A stretch of 64,000 nt of DNA from the NCBI GenBank assembly GCA_017453465.1, contig JAFTEV010000074.1, positions 1 to 64,000 of the forward strand, written 5' to 3'. The notes below the pieces were generated by a model. That model did no database searches. It saw nothing but the letters and a program-made list of their open reading frames with translations, and was not told the DNA's origin. A program made the translations under genes and the position numbers. Positions 18,778 to 27,382 of this stretch are shown here, piece after piece. Origin of the DNA: Bacteroidaceae bacterium. Lineage in GTDB: Bacteria; Bacteroidota; Bacteroidia; Bacteroidales; Bacteroidaceae. Positions within the stretch are counted from its first letter, which is position 1; each line of letters begins with the position of its first letter.

Positions 18778-19368
18778 TCAGAAAATCATTTCTACCAGCT
18801 GCGGACGCAGGAAGTTCTTGAAATACTGCTCAAATTCGGCCTCGCCGAAGTTCACCCTGTAGGAGCCGTCGGCGGGCTGCACGGTGAAGGCAGCCTTCTG
18901 ACCGTTCACCTGCTCTATCTGCACGCCCTTGTCAAGCAGTGCCTTGGCCTTCTGTGCAAACAGGGCCTTCAGGCTGGCAGCGTCGTCGGTCTGGATGACG
19001 AGGTCTTCGCCCCCGGCCCACTTCTCGGCCAGACGCAGGATGAACTGACCCATGAAGTCCTTGTCCTTCACGACGGCGGTGGCAGCCTCCTTCACAATCT
19101 TGTCGCCCACCACGTTGGCCACCTCGCTCTTCAGGGCCTCCACAGCTTGCTGGGCGTACATCTTGATTTCCGACTTCATGTTCTGTTCCATGGCCTTCAC
19201 GTCCTTCTGCGCGGCCTGTTCGGTCTCTGCGGCCTGAGCCTTGGCTGCTGCAATGATCTTGTCAGCCTCCACGCGGGCTGCTGCAATGATTTTCTCGGCC
19301 TCGGCATTGCCACGCTCCACACCCTCGTGCAGGAGCTTCTCGGTCAATTCTTGTATTTTACCTTCCAT
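18778..19368 (-). CDS. ntpE: V-type ATP synthase subunit E (peripheral stalk)
   Basis: 196 residues: a long alanine- and glutamate-rich N-terminal helix (about 1-100, with IIAAARVEADKIIAAAKAQA) followed by a compact C-terminal head. This is the classic stalk subunit layout. First gene of the operon. A minus-strand TAAATTTG resembling a -7 box lies at 19404-19411, but no good -33 box is at the right distance. Confidence 0.9.
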   Translation of the reverse strand: MEGKIQELTEKLLHEGVERGNAEAEKIIAAARVEADKIIAAAKAQAAETEQAAQKDVKAMEQNMKSEIKMYAQQAVEALKSEVANVVGDKIVKEAATAVVKDKDFMGQFILRLAEKWAGGEDLVIQTDDAASLKALFAQKAKALLDKGVQIEQVNGQKAAFTVQPADGSYRVNFGEAEFEQYFKNFLRPQLVEMIF

Positions 19369-19508
19369 TTGCTTTTATATTTTATGTTGATATGATTCCG
19401 TTACAAATTTACGGCTTTTTTCTGACATAGCCATATTTTTTGCAACAAAAAATGCAGAAAGAGCGCAAAAAGAACAGCAATACAGCGAAATAGGCAAGAA
19501 AGAACTGT

Positions 19509-19650
19509 GTCGCCGTGGCAGCAATGCAGTGGCAGCAGGACGGCAGCACTGTGCCGCAGGGGTGGCACCGCAGTGCCGTCCCTGCGGGAGAACGCTCTGC
19601 CAGCGGCAGCACCTCAGTGGCGACCATTCGGGAGAACGTTCTGCCAGCCG
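19509..19650. repeat. GC-rich word repeat (family GGCAATGCAGTG), locus 2
   Basis: Words GTGGCAGCAATGCAGTGGC, GTGGCACCGCAGTGCC, GGGAGAACGCTCTGCC and GGGAGAACGTTCTGCC appear in tandem. It lies in the 795-nt divergent interval between the V-ATPase operon and pyrB. No gene is supported in that interval; it also holds the half element at 19752-19790, a run of ATTCATG words near 19805-19865, and the hairpin at 20012-20056. Confidence 0.6.
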
Positions 19651-19751
19651 TTTCAGCGCATCATAACTGCATTGACGCACAGAAAGTTCTCGACAATATT
19701 TTGAACTGTCACTTGAACGCATTGCACAACATGTGAAAGCACCAAAGATTA

Positions 19752-19790
19752 CACCACAGATTACACAGATTACACGGATTACACGGATTT
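19752..19790. repeat. Half copy of the ATCCGTGTAATCTG element
   Basis: Reads ACCACAGATTACACAGATT then ACACGGATTACACGGATTT. This is one arm of the element at 17671-17880 with an extra internal 11-bp unit (ACACGGATT). No opposing arm follows. Confidence 0.6.
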
Positions 19791-20011
19791 CTTCCACAAA
19801 AATAATTCATGAAAATTCATGGCTCATTCATGGCCATTCATGTCAAAAAATAACATCATGAATAGCCCATAAACGAACCATAAATTTATGTTCCTCACCA
19901 CTTCATTTCTGCGGAAAAAAGGCATCAAAAATTTTCGCACGATTTTTTCGTCTAAATTCAACTCCTATTCGCCTGTTTTCCACAAAATTCGGGACAAAGC
20001 AGATGGCAGTT

Positions 20012-20056
20012 GAATGAGTGGAAGGCTCCTATATAGGGGAAGCCTTCCGCTCATTC
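20012..20056. other. Nested hairpin upstream of pyrB
   Basis: Arms GAATGAGTGGAAGGCT (20012-20027) and AGCCTTCCGCTCATTC (20041-20056) pair with one G-T wobble. The loop contains the palindrome CCTATATAGG. It ends 56 bp before the pyrB -33 box. Role unknown: possibly a boundary terminator or an operator. Confidence 0.5.
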
Positions 20057-20112
20057 CACAACAGCAAGCCCCGAAAAAATCTGCTTTCAAAACATTTATT
20101 TTCAGCTGAAAT

Positions 20113-20143
20113 TTTCCTATTCCGCAAAAAATGCGTAACTTTG
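20113..20143 (+). promoter_or_regulatory. pyrB promoter
   Basis: The -7 box TAACTTTG (20136-20143) with TTTTC about 19 nt upstream fits the Bacteroidales consensus. It overlaps the ATG at 20131, so translation must begin further down, at the ATG at 20164. Confidence 0.65.
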
Positions 20144-20163
20144 CACAAAATTCTGACCGAAAG

Positions 20164-21099
20164 ATGGAAAACAGAAGCATTGTTTCGATTGCCGACTACA
20201 GCAGGGAGAAGATTCAGACCCTGCTCGACATGGCCGCCGAGTTTGAACGCCAACCCAACCGCAAACTGCTGGAAGGCAAAGTGGTAGCCACCCTGTTCTT
20301 CGAGCCAAGCACACGCACCCGCCTCAGCTTCGAGACGGCAGCCAACCGCCTGGGAGCCCGCGTCATCGGCTTCAGCGACCCCAAGGCCACCAGCTCCTCG
20401 AAGGGCGAGACCCTGAAGGACACCATCAAAATGGTGAGCAACTACGCCGATGTCATCGTCATGCGCCACTACCTCGAAGGGGCAGCCCAGTATGCCAGCG
20501 AAGTGACCGACGTGCCCATCATCAACGCCGGCGACGGCAGCAACCTGCACCCCTCGCAGACCATGCTCGACCTCTACTCCATACGCAAGACGCAGGGCAC
20601 GCTGGAGAACCTGAACATCTACATGGTGGGCGACCTGAAGTACGGGCGCACCGTCCACTCGCTGCTCATGTCCATGCGCAAGTACAACCCCACGTTCCAC
20701 TTCATCGCCCCCCACGAGCTGGAAATGCCAGAGGAGTACAAACTCTACTGCCAGAAGGAGGGCATACGCTACGTGGAACAGACCGACTTCACCGAGGACA
20801 CCATTGCCGAGGCCGACATCCTCTACATGACCCGCGTGCAGCGCGAGCGCTTCAGCGACCTTATGGAGTATGAGCGCGTGAAGAACGCCTACATCCTCCG
20901 TGCCGACATGCTCTCAAAGTGTCGCCCAGACATGAAAATCCTACACCCCCTGCCCCGCGTCAACGAGATACAGTACGACGTGGACGACTCGCCCCACGCC
21001 TACTACTTCCAGCAGGCCCAGAACGGCCTCTACGCCCGCGAAGCCCTCATCTGCGACGTGCTGGGCATCGGCATGGAAGAGATTAAAAACGGAAAATGA
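20164..21099 (+). CDS. pyrB: Aspartate carbamoyltransferase catalytic subunit
   Basis: 311 residues from the ATG at 20164 ([17 protein letters not shown]). It joins carbamoyl phosphate to aspartate in pyrimidine synthesis. The carbamoyl-phosphate loop [13 protein letters not shown] (about 45-57) and the C-terminal HPLPRVNEI are present, and the K-rich 80s loop appears as [11 protein letters not shown]. The chain has the full family length. pyrI, which encodes the regulatory chain, follows but is separated by a toxin-antitoxin pair. The promoter overlap rules out the ATG 33 nt upstream. Confidence 0.95.
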   Translation: MENRSIVSIADYSREKIQTLLDMAAEFERQPNRKLLEGKVVATLFFEPSTRTRLSFETAANRLGARVIGFSDPKATSSSKGETLKDTIKMVSNYADVIVMRHYLEGAAQYASEVTDVPIINAGDGSNLHPSQTMLDLYSIRKTQGTLENLNIYMVGDLKYGRTVHSLLMSMRKYNPTFHFIAPHELEMPEEYKLYCQKEGIRYVEQTDFTEDTIAEADILYMTRVQRERFSDLMEYERVKNAYILRADMLSKCRPDMKILHPLPRVNEIQYDVDDSPHAYYFQQAQNGLYAREALICDVLGIGMEEIKNGK

Positions 21100-21106
21100 A
21101 GAGACT

Positions 21107-21361
21107 ATGGAATCAACAGTTACACAGCGACGGCGAATTTCCGTAGAACTGCCCATCTACGCCATCGACAAGCTCGATCAGCTGGCAAAGGAAATCAACG
21201 TCAGCAGAACGAGCTTCCTCGAAAGGTATCTGCTCGACAGCCTCTACCATGAACCCAACGAAGAAACGCTGGCCGCCATGAAGGAGGCAAAGGAAGGAAA
21301 ATACGCAGGTGTGGTTGACCTATCCTCCACCGAAGCCATGATAAAATCTATCCTCGGCTGA
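21107..21361 (+). CDS. Ribbon-helix-helix antitoxin
   Basis: 84 residues. RRRISVELPIYAIDKLDQLA followed by KEINVSRTSFLERYLL is a typical ribbon-helix-helix N-terminus; the acidic C-terminal half (EETLAAMKEAKEGKYAGVVD) would bind the toxin. It starts 7 nt after the pyrB stop and ends 1 nt before the toxin start. Expected to autoregulate, though no separate promoter is evident in the 7-nt gap, so it probably depends on the pyrB promoter. Confidence 0.8.
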   Translation: MESTVTQRRRISVELPIYAIDKLDQLAKEINVSRTSFLERYLLDSLYHEPNEETLAAMKEAKEGKYAGVVDLSSTEAMIKSILG

Positions 21362-21362
21362 A

Positions 21363-21635
21363 ATGAAGGAGATAAGGTATAGCACACAGTTCCGCAAGGA
21401 CTTCAAGCGATATAGAGGACAGCCGCAGAAAATAAAACTGCTGGAGGCTCTACTTAATTACTTGGCCAACGACATACCCATTCCTGCCAGCTATGTTCCA
21501 CACATGCTGCATGGAAAATACGAAGGCTGCATGGAATGTCACATTCAAGGCGACTACTTGCTGATATGGTATGACGAAAGCAGCGATAGCATCTTGCTAC
21601 AACGTCTTGGCTCGCACTCAGAACTATTTAAATAA
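21363..21635 (+). CDS. YafQ-type mRNA interferase toxin
   Basis: 90 residues with the YafQ block HMLHGKYEGCMECHI, DYLLIWYDES and LQRLGSHSELF. The same motif order as the toxin at 13887-14156, but the sequences differ too much for a recent copy. It lies between pyrB and pyrI, whose products assemble into one enzyme, so the pair has inserted in or been captured by a housekeeping operon without breaking either gene. Confidence 0.88.
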   Translation: MKEIRYSTQFRKDFKRYRGQPQKIKLLEALLNYLANDIPIPASYVPHMLHGKYEGCMECHIQGDYLLIWYDESSDSILLQRLGSHSELFK

Positions 21636-21644
21636 ATATCCATT

Positions 21645-22100
21645 ATGGAACAGAACAAAGAACAACTGATGGTGGCAGCCCTGGAGAACGGCTCCGTCAT
21701 CGACCATATACCCACCGACAAGCTGTTCACCATCGTGCAGCTGCTGGGGCTCGACACCTTTAAGAACGAGGTCATCATTGCCAACAACCTCGACAGCAAG
21801 GTGATGGGCAAGAAAGGACTCATCAAAATCAGCAACAAGTTCTTCACCGAGGCCGAAATCAGCAAGCTGGCCGTCGTCTGCCGGGGCATACGCCTCACGG
21901 TCATCAAGGACTACAAGGTGGCCGAAAAGCGCGAAATCAACCTGCCCGAAAAGCTCATCGACATCGCCAAGTGCGCTAACCCCGTGTGCATCACCAACAA
22001 CGAACCGATGAAGACCTACTTCACCATCACCGACACACAGACCCTCAAGTGCCGCTACTGTGGCAAAGAACAAACCTTGGACAATATAAAACTAAAATAA
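21645..22100 (+). CDS. pyrI: Aspartate carbamoyltransferase regulatory subunit
   Basis: 151 residues: an N-terminal nucleotide-binding domain and a C-terminal zinc domain with four cysteines (Cys110, Cys115, Cys136, Cys139; CANPVC and CRYCGKE) that contact the catalytic trimers. It gives allosteric control by nucleotides. The gene begins 9 nt after the toxin stop and ends 4 nt before ileS. Confidence 0.95.
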   Translation: MEQNKEQLMVAALENGSVIDHIPTDKLFTIVQLLGLDTFKNEVIIANNLDSKVMGKKGLIKISNKFFTEAEISKLAVVCRGIRLTVIKDYKVAEKREINLPEKLIDIAKCANPVCITNNEPMKTYFTITDTQTLKCRYCGKEQTLDNIKLK

Positions 22101-22104
22101 CGAC

Positions 22105-25100
22105 ATGAAATTTACAGAACGCACCAAGCTGAACCTGAGCGAGGTAAACGCCGAGGTGCTAAAGGACTGGAACGCTGAGGACGTGTTCCACAAGAGTATA
22201 ACAGAGCGCGAGGGATGCCCCTCATTCATTTTCTTTGAAGGCCCGCCATCCGCCAACGGACATCCCGGCATTCACCACGTCATGGGTCGCACCATCAAGG
22301 ACACCTTCCTACGCTACAAGACCATGCAGGGCTACCAGGTGAAGCGCAAGGCCGGCTGGGACACCCACGGACTGCCCGTCGAGCTGAGCGTGGAGAAAGA
22401 CCTGGGCATTACCAAGGAAGACATCGGGCGCAAAATCTCGGTCGATGACTACAACAACGCCTGTCGCCGCAACGTGATGATGTACACCAACGAATGGACC
22501 GAACTCTCCGAGAAGATGGGCTACTGGGTGGACCTGGAGCACCCCTACATCACCTACGACAACAAATACATTGAAACCCTCTGGTACTTGCTCCAGCAGC
22601 TCTACCAGAAAGGACTGCTCTACAAGGGCTACACCATCCAGCCCTACTCCCCCGCCGCCGGCACCGGCCTCTCCAGCCACGAGCTGAACCAGCCCGGCTG
22701 CTATCGCGACGTGAAGGACACCACGGTCACCGCGCAGTTTAAATTGCTAGAAAGGCTAGATAAACTAGCCGGGCTAGAAAAACTAGAAGGGCTAGCCACC
22801 TACATCCTCGCCTGGACCACCACCCCCTGGACACTGCCCTCCAACACAGCTCTCTGCGTAGGCCCCAAGATTGACTACGTGGCCATCAAGGGCAAGAACC
22901 CCTACAGCGGCGAAGAGGCCATCTACATCCTGGCCGAAAGCCGCCTCTCGGCCTACTTCCAGCCCGGAAAGGACGAGGAAGGAAACGACAAGCCGCAGGA
23001 AATCCTCTGGCGCGGCAAGGGCGAAGACCTCGTGGGTCTGCACTACGAGCAGCTCTTCCCCTGGGTGAAGCCCTGCGCACTGGAGGACGACCAGATTGTG
23101 GTGAAGGAACAGGAGGCTTTCCGCGTCATCCCCGGCGACTACGTCACAACCGAAGACGGTACGGGCATCGTCCACATCGCACCCACCTTTGGTGCCGACG
23201 ACGCAAAGGTGGCCAAGGATGCGGGCATCCCCTCGCTCTTTGTCATCGACAAGGCTGGTGACACGCGCCCCATGGTGGATTTCCAGGGCAAGTACTTCTT
23301 GAAGGAAGACATGAACGAGGAGTTCTTAAACCTCTGTGTGAACGAAAGTTATTGGCAGCACAGCGGCAATTACGTAAAGAACGCCTACGACCCCAAATAC
23401 AACCAGGGCGGCAAGTACGACGAGAAGGCTGCCACCAAGGACATGGACCTCAACGTGGTGCTCTGCCTCGAAATGAAAGAGGCCGGCACAGCCTTCAAGA
23501 TTGAGAAGCACGTGCACAACTATCCGCACTGCTGGCGCACCGACAAGCCCGTGCTCTACTATCCGCTCGACTCATGGTTCATCCGCTCCACAGCCAAGAA
23601 GGACCGCATGTACGAACTGAACCAGGGCATCCAGTGGAAACCCGAATCGACGGGCACAGGACGCTTTGGCAAATGGCTGGAGAACCTGAACGACTGGAAC
23701 CTCTCGCGCTCGCGCTACTGGGGCACACCGCTCCCCATCTGGCGCAACCGCGACACACGCGAAGAAGTGTGCATCGGCAGCGTGGAAGAACTCTACAACG
23801 AAATAGAGAAAGCTGTGGCTGCTGGCGTAATGGCCTCGAATCCGCTGAAGGACAAAGGCTTTGTGCCCGGCGACATGAGCCAGGAGAACTACGACCGCAT
23901 TGACCTGCACCGCCCCTACGTGGACGAAATCAAACTGGTCAGCCCCACAGGAAACGTGCTCACACGCGAGCTGGACCTCATCGACGTGTGGTTCGACTCC
24001 GGTGCCATGCCTTACGCACAGGTGCACTACCCCTTCGAGAACCGCGAACTCATTGACAACGGAACAGCATTCCCTGCCAACTTCATTGCCGAAGGCGTTG
24101 ACCAGACACGCGGATGGTTCTTCACCCTGCACGCCATCGCCACGATGGTGTTCGACAGTGTGGCCTTCCGTGCCGTCATCTCTAACGGACTGGTGCTCGA
24201 CAAGAACGGCATCAAGATGTCGAAGCGACTGGGCAACGTCATCAACCCCTTCGACTGCATCAAGACCTACGGAGCCGATGCTGTACGCTGGTACATGATT
24301 ACCAACTCATCGCCCTGGGACAACCTCTCCTTCGACCCCGAAGGCGTGAAGGAAGTGACCAGCCAGTTCTTCATCAAGCTGCAACAGGCTTACTCCTTCT
24401 TCACGATGTATGCCAACGTGGATGGCTTTGAGTACAAGGAGGCCGACGTGCCCTACGAGGAGCGTCCCGACTTCGACCGCTGGCTGCTCTCTGAACTGAA
24501 CACGCTGGTGAAGAACGTGCAGACATACCTCGACGACTACGACCCCACCCCTGCGGGCCGACTGATTCAGGCTTTCGTCATCGACAAGCTCTCCAACTGG
24601 TACATCCGCCTGAACAAGGCACGCTTCTGGAGCGGCGAAATGACGCAGGACAAACTCTCGGCCTATCAGACATTATATATATGTCTCGACACGCTGAGCC
24701 GCCTCATTGCCCCCATCGCACCGTTCTATGCTGACCAACTCTTCCGCGACCTCAATGCCGCAACAGGCAAGGACCAGAGCCGGAGCGTGCACCTGGCCAA
24801 GTTCCCCACATACGACGAGACCCACATCGACAGCGAACTGGAGACAGCAATGGAGGCAGCCATGAAGGTCACCTCGATGGGCCTCTCCATCCGCAAGAAA
24901 GTCAGGATTCCCGTCATCCAGGCCCTGCAGACCCTGGCCATTCCCGACACCGACCCGGCCTTCAGTGCAGACATCGAGCGCATGAAAGCCATCATCCTAA
25001 AGGAAGTGAATGCCAAGGAACTGCAACTGATGGACGGCAGTCTGCTCACAAAGACCGTGAAGTGCAACTTCCGCGTAATGGGCAAGAAGTTCGGCAAGCT

Positions 25101-25563
25101 GATGAAGGCCGTAAGCAACGCCGTGGCCGCCATGTCGCAGGCTCAGATTGCAGAACTGGAGCAGCAGGGGCAGGTGACCCTGCAGGCCGAGGGCCAGGAC
25201 GCAGTCATCGAACTGGCCGACGTGGACATCATGTCGCAGGACATCCCCGGCTGGAGCGTGGCCAACGAGGGCACTACCACCGTGGCCCTGGACATCACCA
25301 TCACACCCGAACTGAAGAACGAGGGCAATGCCCGCAAGATTATCAAGCAGATTCAGGGACTGCGCAAGTCGCAGGGATTCGAGATTACAGACCGCATTCG
25401 CGTCAGCATCACCCAAACGCCTGAGACCGAGGCTGTAATGGCCACCTTCAAGGACAACATTGCACAGCAGGTACTGGCCAACTCCATCACCCTGGGCCAG
25501 CCAGCGGGTGAGCCAATTGACTTCGAGGACTTCAAAGCTGTCATCAATGTCACAAAGGACTAA
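22105..25563 (+). CDS. ileS: Isoleucyl-tRNA synthetase
   Basis: 1152 residues; class I synthetase with the HIGH signature as HPGIHH (about 53-58), the editing domain with WTTTPWTLPSNTAL, and KMSKR (about 704-708). It charges tRNA-Ile. Length suits the long eukaryote-like type found in Bacteroidetes; the C-terminus is not a zinc finger. Residues 213-231 are an odd leucine-every-third stretch, LLERLDKLAGLEKLEGLA, encoded by six CTAG words spaced exactly 9 nt apart. It lies in the loop just before the editing-domain motif. The gene overlaps lspA by 17 bp. Confidence 0.96.
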   Translation: MKFTERTKLNLSEVNAEVLKDWNAEDVFHKSITEREGCPSFIFFEGPPSANGHPGIHHVMGRTIKDTFLRYKTMQGYQVKRKAGWDTHGLPVELSVEKDLGITKEDIGRKISVDDYNNACRRNVMMYTNEWTELSEKMGYWVDLEHPYITYDNKYIETLWYLLQQLYQKGLLYKGYTIQPYSPAAGTGLSSHELNQPGCYRDVKDTTVTAQFKLLERLDKLAGLEKLEGLATYILAWTTTPWTLPSNTALCVGPKIDYVAIKGKNPYSGEEAIYILAESRLSAYFQPGKDEEGNDKPQEILWRGKGEDLVGLHYEQLFPWVKPCALEDDQIVVKEQEAFRVIPGDYVTTEDGTGIVHIAPTFGADDAKVAKDAGIPSLFVIDKAGDTRPMVDFQGKYFLKEDMNEEFLNLCVNESYWQHSGNYVKNAYDPKYNQGGKYDEKAATKDMDLNVVLCLEMKEAGTAFKIEKHVHNYPHCWRTDKPVLYYPLDSWFIRSTAKKDRMYELNQGIQWKPESTGTGRFGKWLENLNDWNLSRSRYWGTPLPIWRNRDTREEVCIGSVEELYNEIEKAVAAGVMASNPLKDKGFVPGDMSQENYDRIDLHRPYVDEIKLVSPTGNVLTRELDLIDVWFDSGAMPYAQVHYPFENRELIDNGTAFPANFIAEGVDQTRGWFFTLHAIATMVFDSVAFRAVISNGLVLDKNGIKMSKRLGNVINPFDCIKTYGADAVRWYMITNSSPWDNLSFDPEGVKEVTSQFFIKLQQAYSFFTMYANVDGFEYKEADVPYEERPDFDRWLLSELNTLVKNVQTYLDDYDPTPAGRLIQAFVIDKLSNWYIRLNKARFWSGEMTQDKLSAYQTLYICLDTLSRLIAPIAPFYADQLFRDLNAATGKDQSRSVHLAKFPTYDETHIDSELETAMEAAMKVTSMGLSIRKKVRIPVIQALQTLAIPDTDPAFSADIERMKAIILKEVNAKELQLMDGSLLTKTVKCNFRVMGKKFGKLMKAVSNAVAAMSQAQIAELEQQGQVTLQAEGQDAVIELADVDIMSQDIPGWSVANEGTTTVALDITITPELKNEGNARKIIKQIQGLRKSQGFEITDRIRVSITQTPETEAVMATFKDNIAQQVLANSITLGQPAGEPIDFEDFKAVINVTKD
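22747..22795 (+). repeat. Nine-nucleotide-periodic CTAG array within ileS
   Basis: CTAG begins at 22747, 22756, 22765, 22774, 22783 and 22792, a strict 9-bp period. The words between are GAAAGG, ATAAA and similar A-rich strings. The surrounding ileS sequence is GC-rich and uses CTC/CTG for leucine; here every leucine after the first is CTA. Confidence 0.9.
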
Positions 25564-26212
25564 ATACACCCTGTCGGCCCTGCTGTTCATCGCCGTGCTT
25601 GTCGCAGACCAGGTCATCAAGGTCTGCGTCAAGACAGGGATGTACCTGGGAGAAAGGATTGAAATCACCTCGTGGTTCCAGCTCGTCTTCGTGGAGAACA
25701 ACGGCATGGCCTTCGGCTGGGAACTCATGGGCGGCAAGCTGTTCCTCACGCTGTTCCGGCTCGTAGCAGTCTGCTTCATCGGCTGGTTCATCGCGAAGGA
25801 AATCCAGCGCAACCGTCCTGTGGGCTACATCGTCTGCCTCAGCCTTATCATGGCTGGAGCCGCCGGCAACATCATCGACTGCCTGTTCTACGGACTGGTG
25901 TTCAACAATCCGCCCTACCCCCTGACGGCAGAGTTCGTGCCCTGGGGCATGGGCTACGGCGAACTGCTCTACGGGCGTGTGGTCGATATGTTCTACTTTC
26001 CGCTTGTGGAGTGGGACATGCCCCAGTGGGTGCCCGTCTATGGCGGAGAGCACTGCGTGTTCTTCAGCCCCGTGTTCAACTTTGCCGACGCAGCCATCTC
26101 GTGCGGCATCGTGGCCCTCATCCTGTTCTACCACAACATCCTGAACGAATACTCGGCCAAGCCCATCGAAACGGCAAAGGCTGAAACCGAAACGACTGAG
26201 CCACAAATCTGA
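25547..26212 (+). CDS. lspA: Lipoprotein signal peptidase (signal peptidase II)
   Basis: 221 residues from the ATG at 25547. Four membrane spans; catalytic aspartates Asp147 (GRVVDMFYFP) and Asp181 (FNFADAAISCG); AGAAGNIID is the conserved third-span motif. It cleaves prolipoproteins after lipid attachment. Compared with the E. coli enzyme, there is a long periplasmic insertion (about 117-170) as usual in Bacteroidetes. The start lies within the end of ileS, the same coupling as in many genomes. Confidence 0.95.
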   Translation: MSQRTKYTLSALLFIAVLVADQVIKVCVKTGMYLGERIEITSWFQLVFVENNGMAFGWELMGGKLFLTLFRLVAVCFIGWFIAKEIQRNRPVGYIVCLSLIMAGAAGNIIDCLFYGLVFNNPPYPLTAEFVPWGMGYGELLYGRVVDMFYFPLVEWDMPQWVPVYGGEHCVFFSPVFNFADAAISCGIVALILFYHNILNEYSAKPIETAKAETETTEPQI

Positions 26213-26220
26213 AAGAGAAC

Positions 26221-27213
26221 TTGAAACAGCATATCATCATCTTCATCCTGCTTGCCGTGGCTGCCCTGACAGCCTGCGAGAAGACTCCCGAAGGCATATT
26301 GTCGAAAGGCGATATGGAAGATGTGCTGTTCGACTACCACCTGCTGCAAGGCATGATTGACCAGATGAACTCCGAACAGCGGGAGGAGAATCAGCGGTAT
26401 CTGGATGCCGTTCTCCGCAAGCATGGCATCACACAGGCCGAGTTCGACAGCTCGATGGTGTGGTACAACCGCAACGGCGTGCTGCTGAAGGAAATCTACA
26501 AAGATCTGAACGACCGCTACAAGGCACTCGACGAGGAGCTGAAACTGAAGAGTGGCAGCAACAACATCCTCACCACCATCAGTCAGACAGGCGACACGGC
26601 CAACATCTGGACGGGCAACCAGCTCCTCCTGCTCAGGCCAAAAGACCTGCTCAACAAGGAGGTGTTTACCCTGAAAGCAGACACCAGCTTCTACCGGAAA
26701 GACAAGTTCAAGCTCTACGCCACAGTCTATTTCGTGCGGGAAATCAGGGATGAACGCGAAAGCAACCTCACGGTGGGACTGACCATAGAATACAAAAACG
26801 GCAAGACCATCGGCGCAACCCGCACGGTAGATTACAACGGCCCGCTGGAACTGGGCATTGACGCAACGGACGACGAAGACATAGAAGCCCTGCACGGCTA
26901 CTTCTTCTATCGAGGCAAGGAAACCATGCGCAACCTGTGCATCGTGAGCAAGATGGCCCTTGTGCGAATGCACGACAAGACCACACCGCTGCCACAGCCT
27001 ACCGACTCCATTGCGGGCGACACGCTGAAGGCCGACTCCGTGGCACTGGACACCACACCCGACCTGCCACACCGCCACCTCACCCCGGAGGAAGTGCGCC
27101 TGCAGAACAAAACCATGGACCGCATACAAATCAAGGCTGCGCCCGACGTGAGAACCAAGAACTCCTACGGTCCGAGAAGAAAGAAAAATGCAAAGAAAAA
27201 TAGCCGCCAATAA
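26221..27213 (+). CDS. DUF4296 lipoprotein
   Basis: 330 residues. A lipoprotein signal ends at LTACEK. The DUF4296 segment follows immediately (ILSKGDMEDVLFDYHLLQGM and RKHGITQAEFDSSMVWYNRN). The start codon is TTG, 8 nt after the lspA stop, with GAAAGAGAA before it. The rest is a beta-rich region without a recognised fold, ending in a basic tail (RRKKNAKKNSRQ). The function is unknown; the gene usually follows lspA in this phylum, which suggests an envelope role. Confidence 0.75.
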   Translation: MKQHIIIFILLAVAALTACEKTPEGILSKGDMEDVLFDYHLLQGMIDQMNSEQREENQRYLDAVLRKHGITQAEFDSSMVWYNRNGVLLKEIYKDLNDRYKALDEELKLKSGSNNILTTISQTGDTANIWTGNQLLLLRPKDLLNKEVFTLKADTSFYRKDKFKLYATVYFVREIRDERESNLTVGLTIEYKNGKTIGATRTVDYNGPLELGIDATDDEDIEALHGYFFYRGKETMRNLCIVSKMALVRMHDKTTPLPQPTDSIAGDTLKADSVALDTTPDLPHRHLTPEEVRLQNKTMDRIQIKAAPDVRTKNSYGPRRKKNAKKNSRQ

Positions 27214-27373
27214 AATATACACCACACCCGACCGCTGCTACACCAACAGCATCGTCACACTGACCGACGGCACCATCACAAACATCAGTCCGCTGGACGG
27301 CGAACAAGCCATGACAGAATGGATAGGAGGCACCATCGTCATCAGAAACGGACAAGTCATAAAAATGGCATAG
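27188..27373 (+). CDS. Small protein of unknown function (61 aa)
   Basis: Begins MQRKIAANKIYTTPDRCYTN and ends in a run of short beta-strand-like segments (SIVTLTDGTITNISPL, GGTIVIRNGQVIKM). It overlaps the DUF4296 gene by 26 bp and ends 9 nt before the tyrosine-kinase gene, so it is likely translated as part of the operon. The strand pattern resembles the small beta-sandwich that opens amidohydrolases, but no catalytic part follows. Not recognised. Confidence 0.5.
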   Translation: MQRKIAANKIYTTPDRCYTNSIVTLTDGTITNISPLDGEQAMTEWIGGTIVIRNGQVIKMA

Positions 27374-27382
27374 AATCATCAC

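Noticed and set aside
27188..27373. Truncated amidohydrolase
   Set aside because: The strand pattern is suggestive, but there is no HxH motif or remnant downstream; 61 residues with its own stop fit a small protein better.
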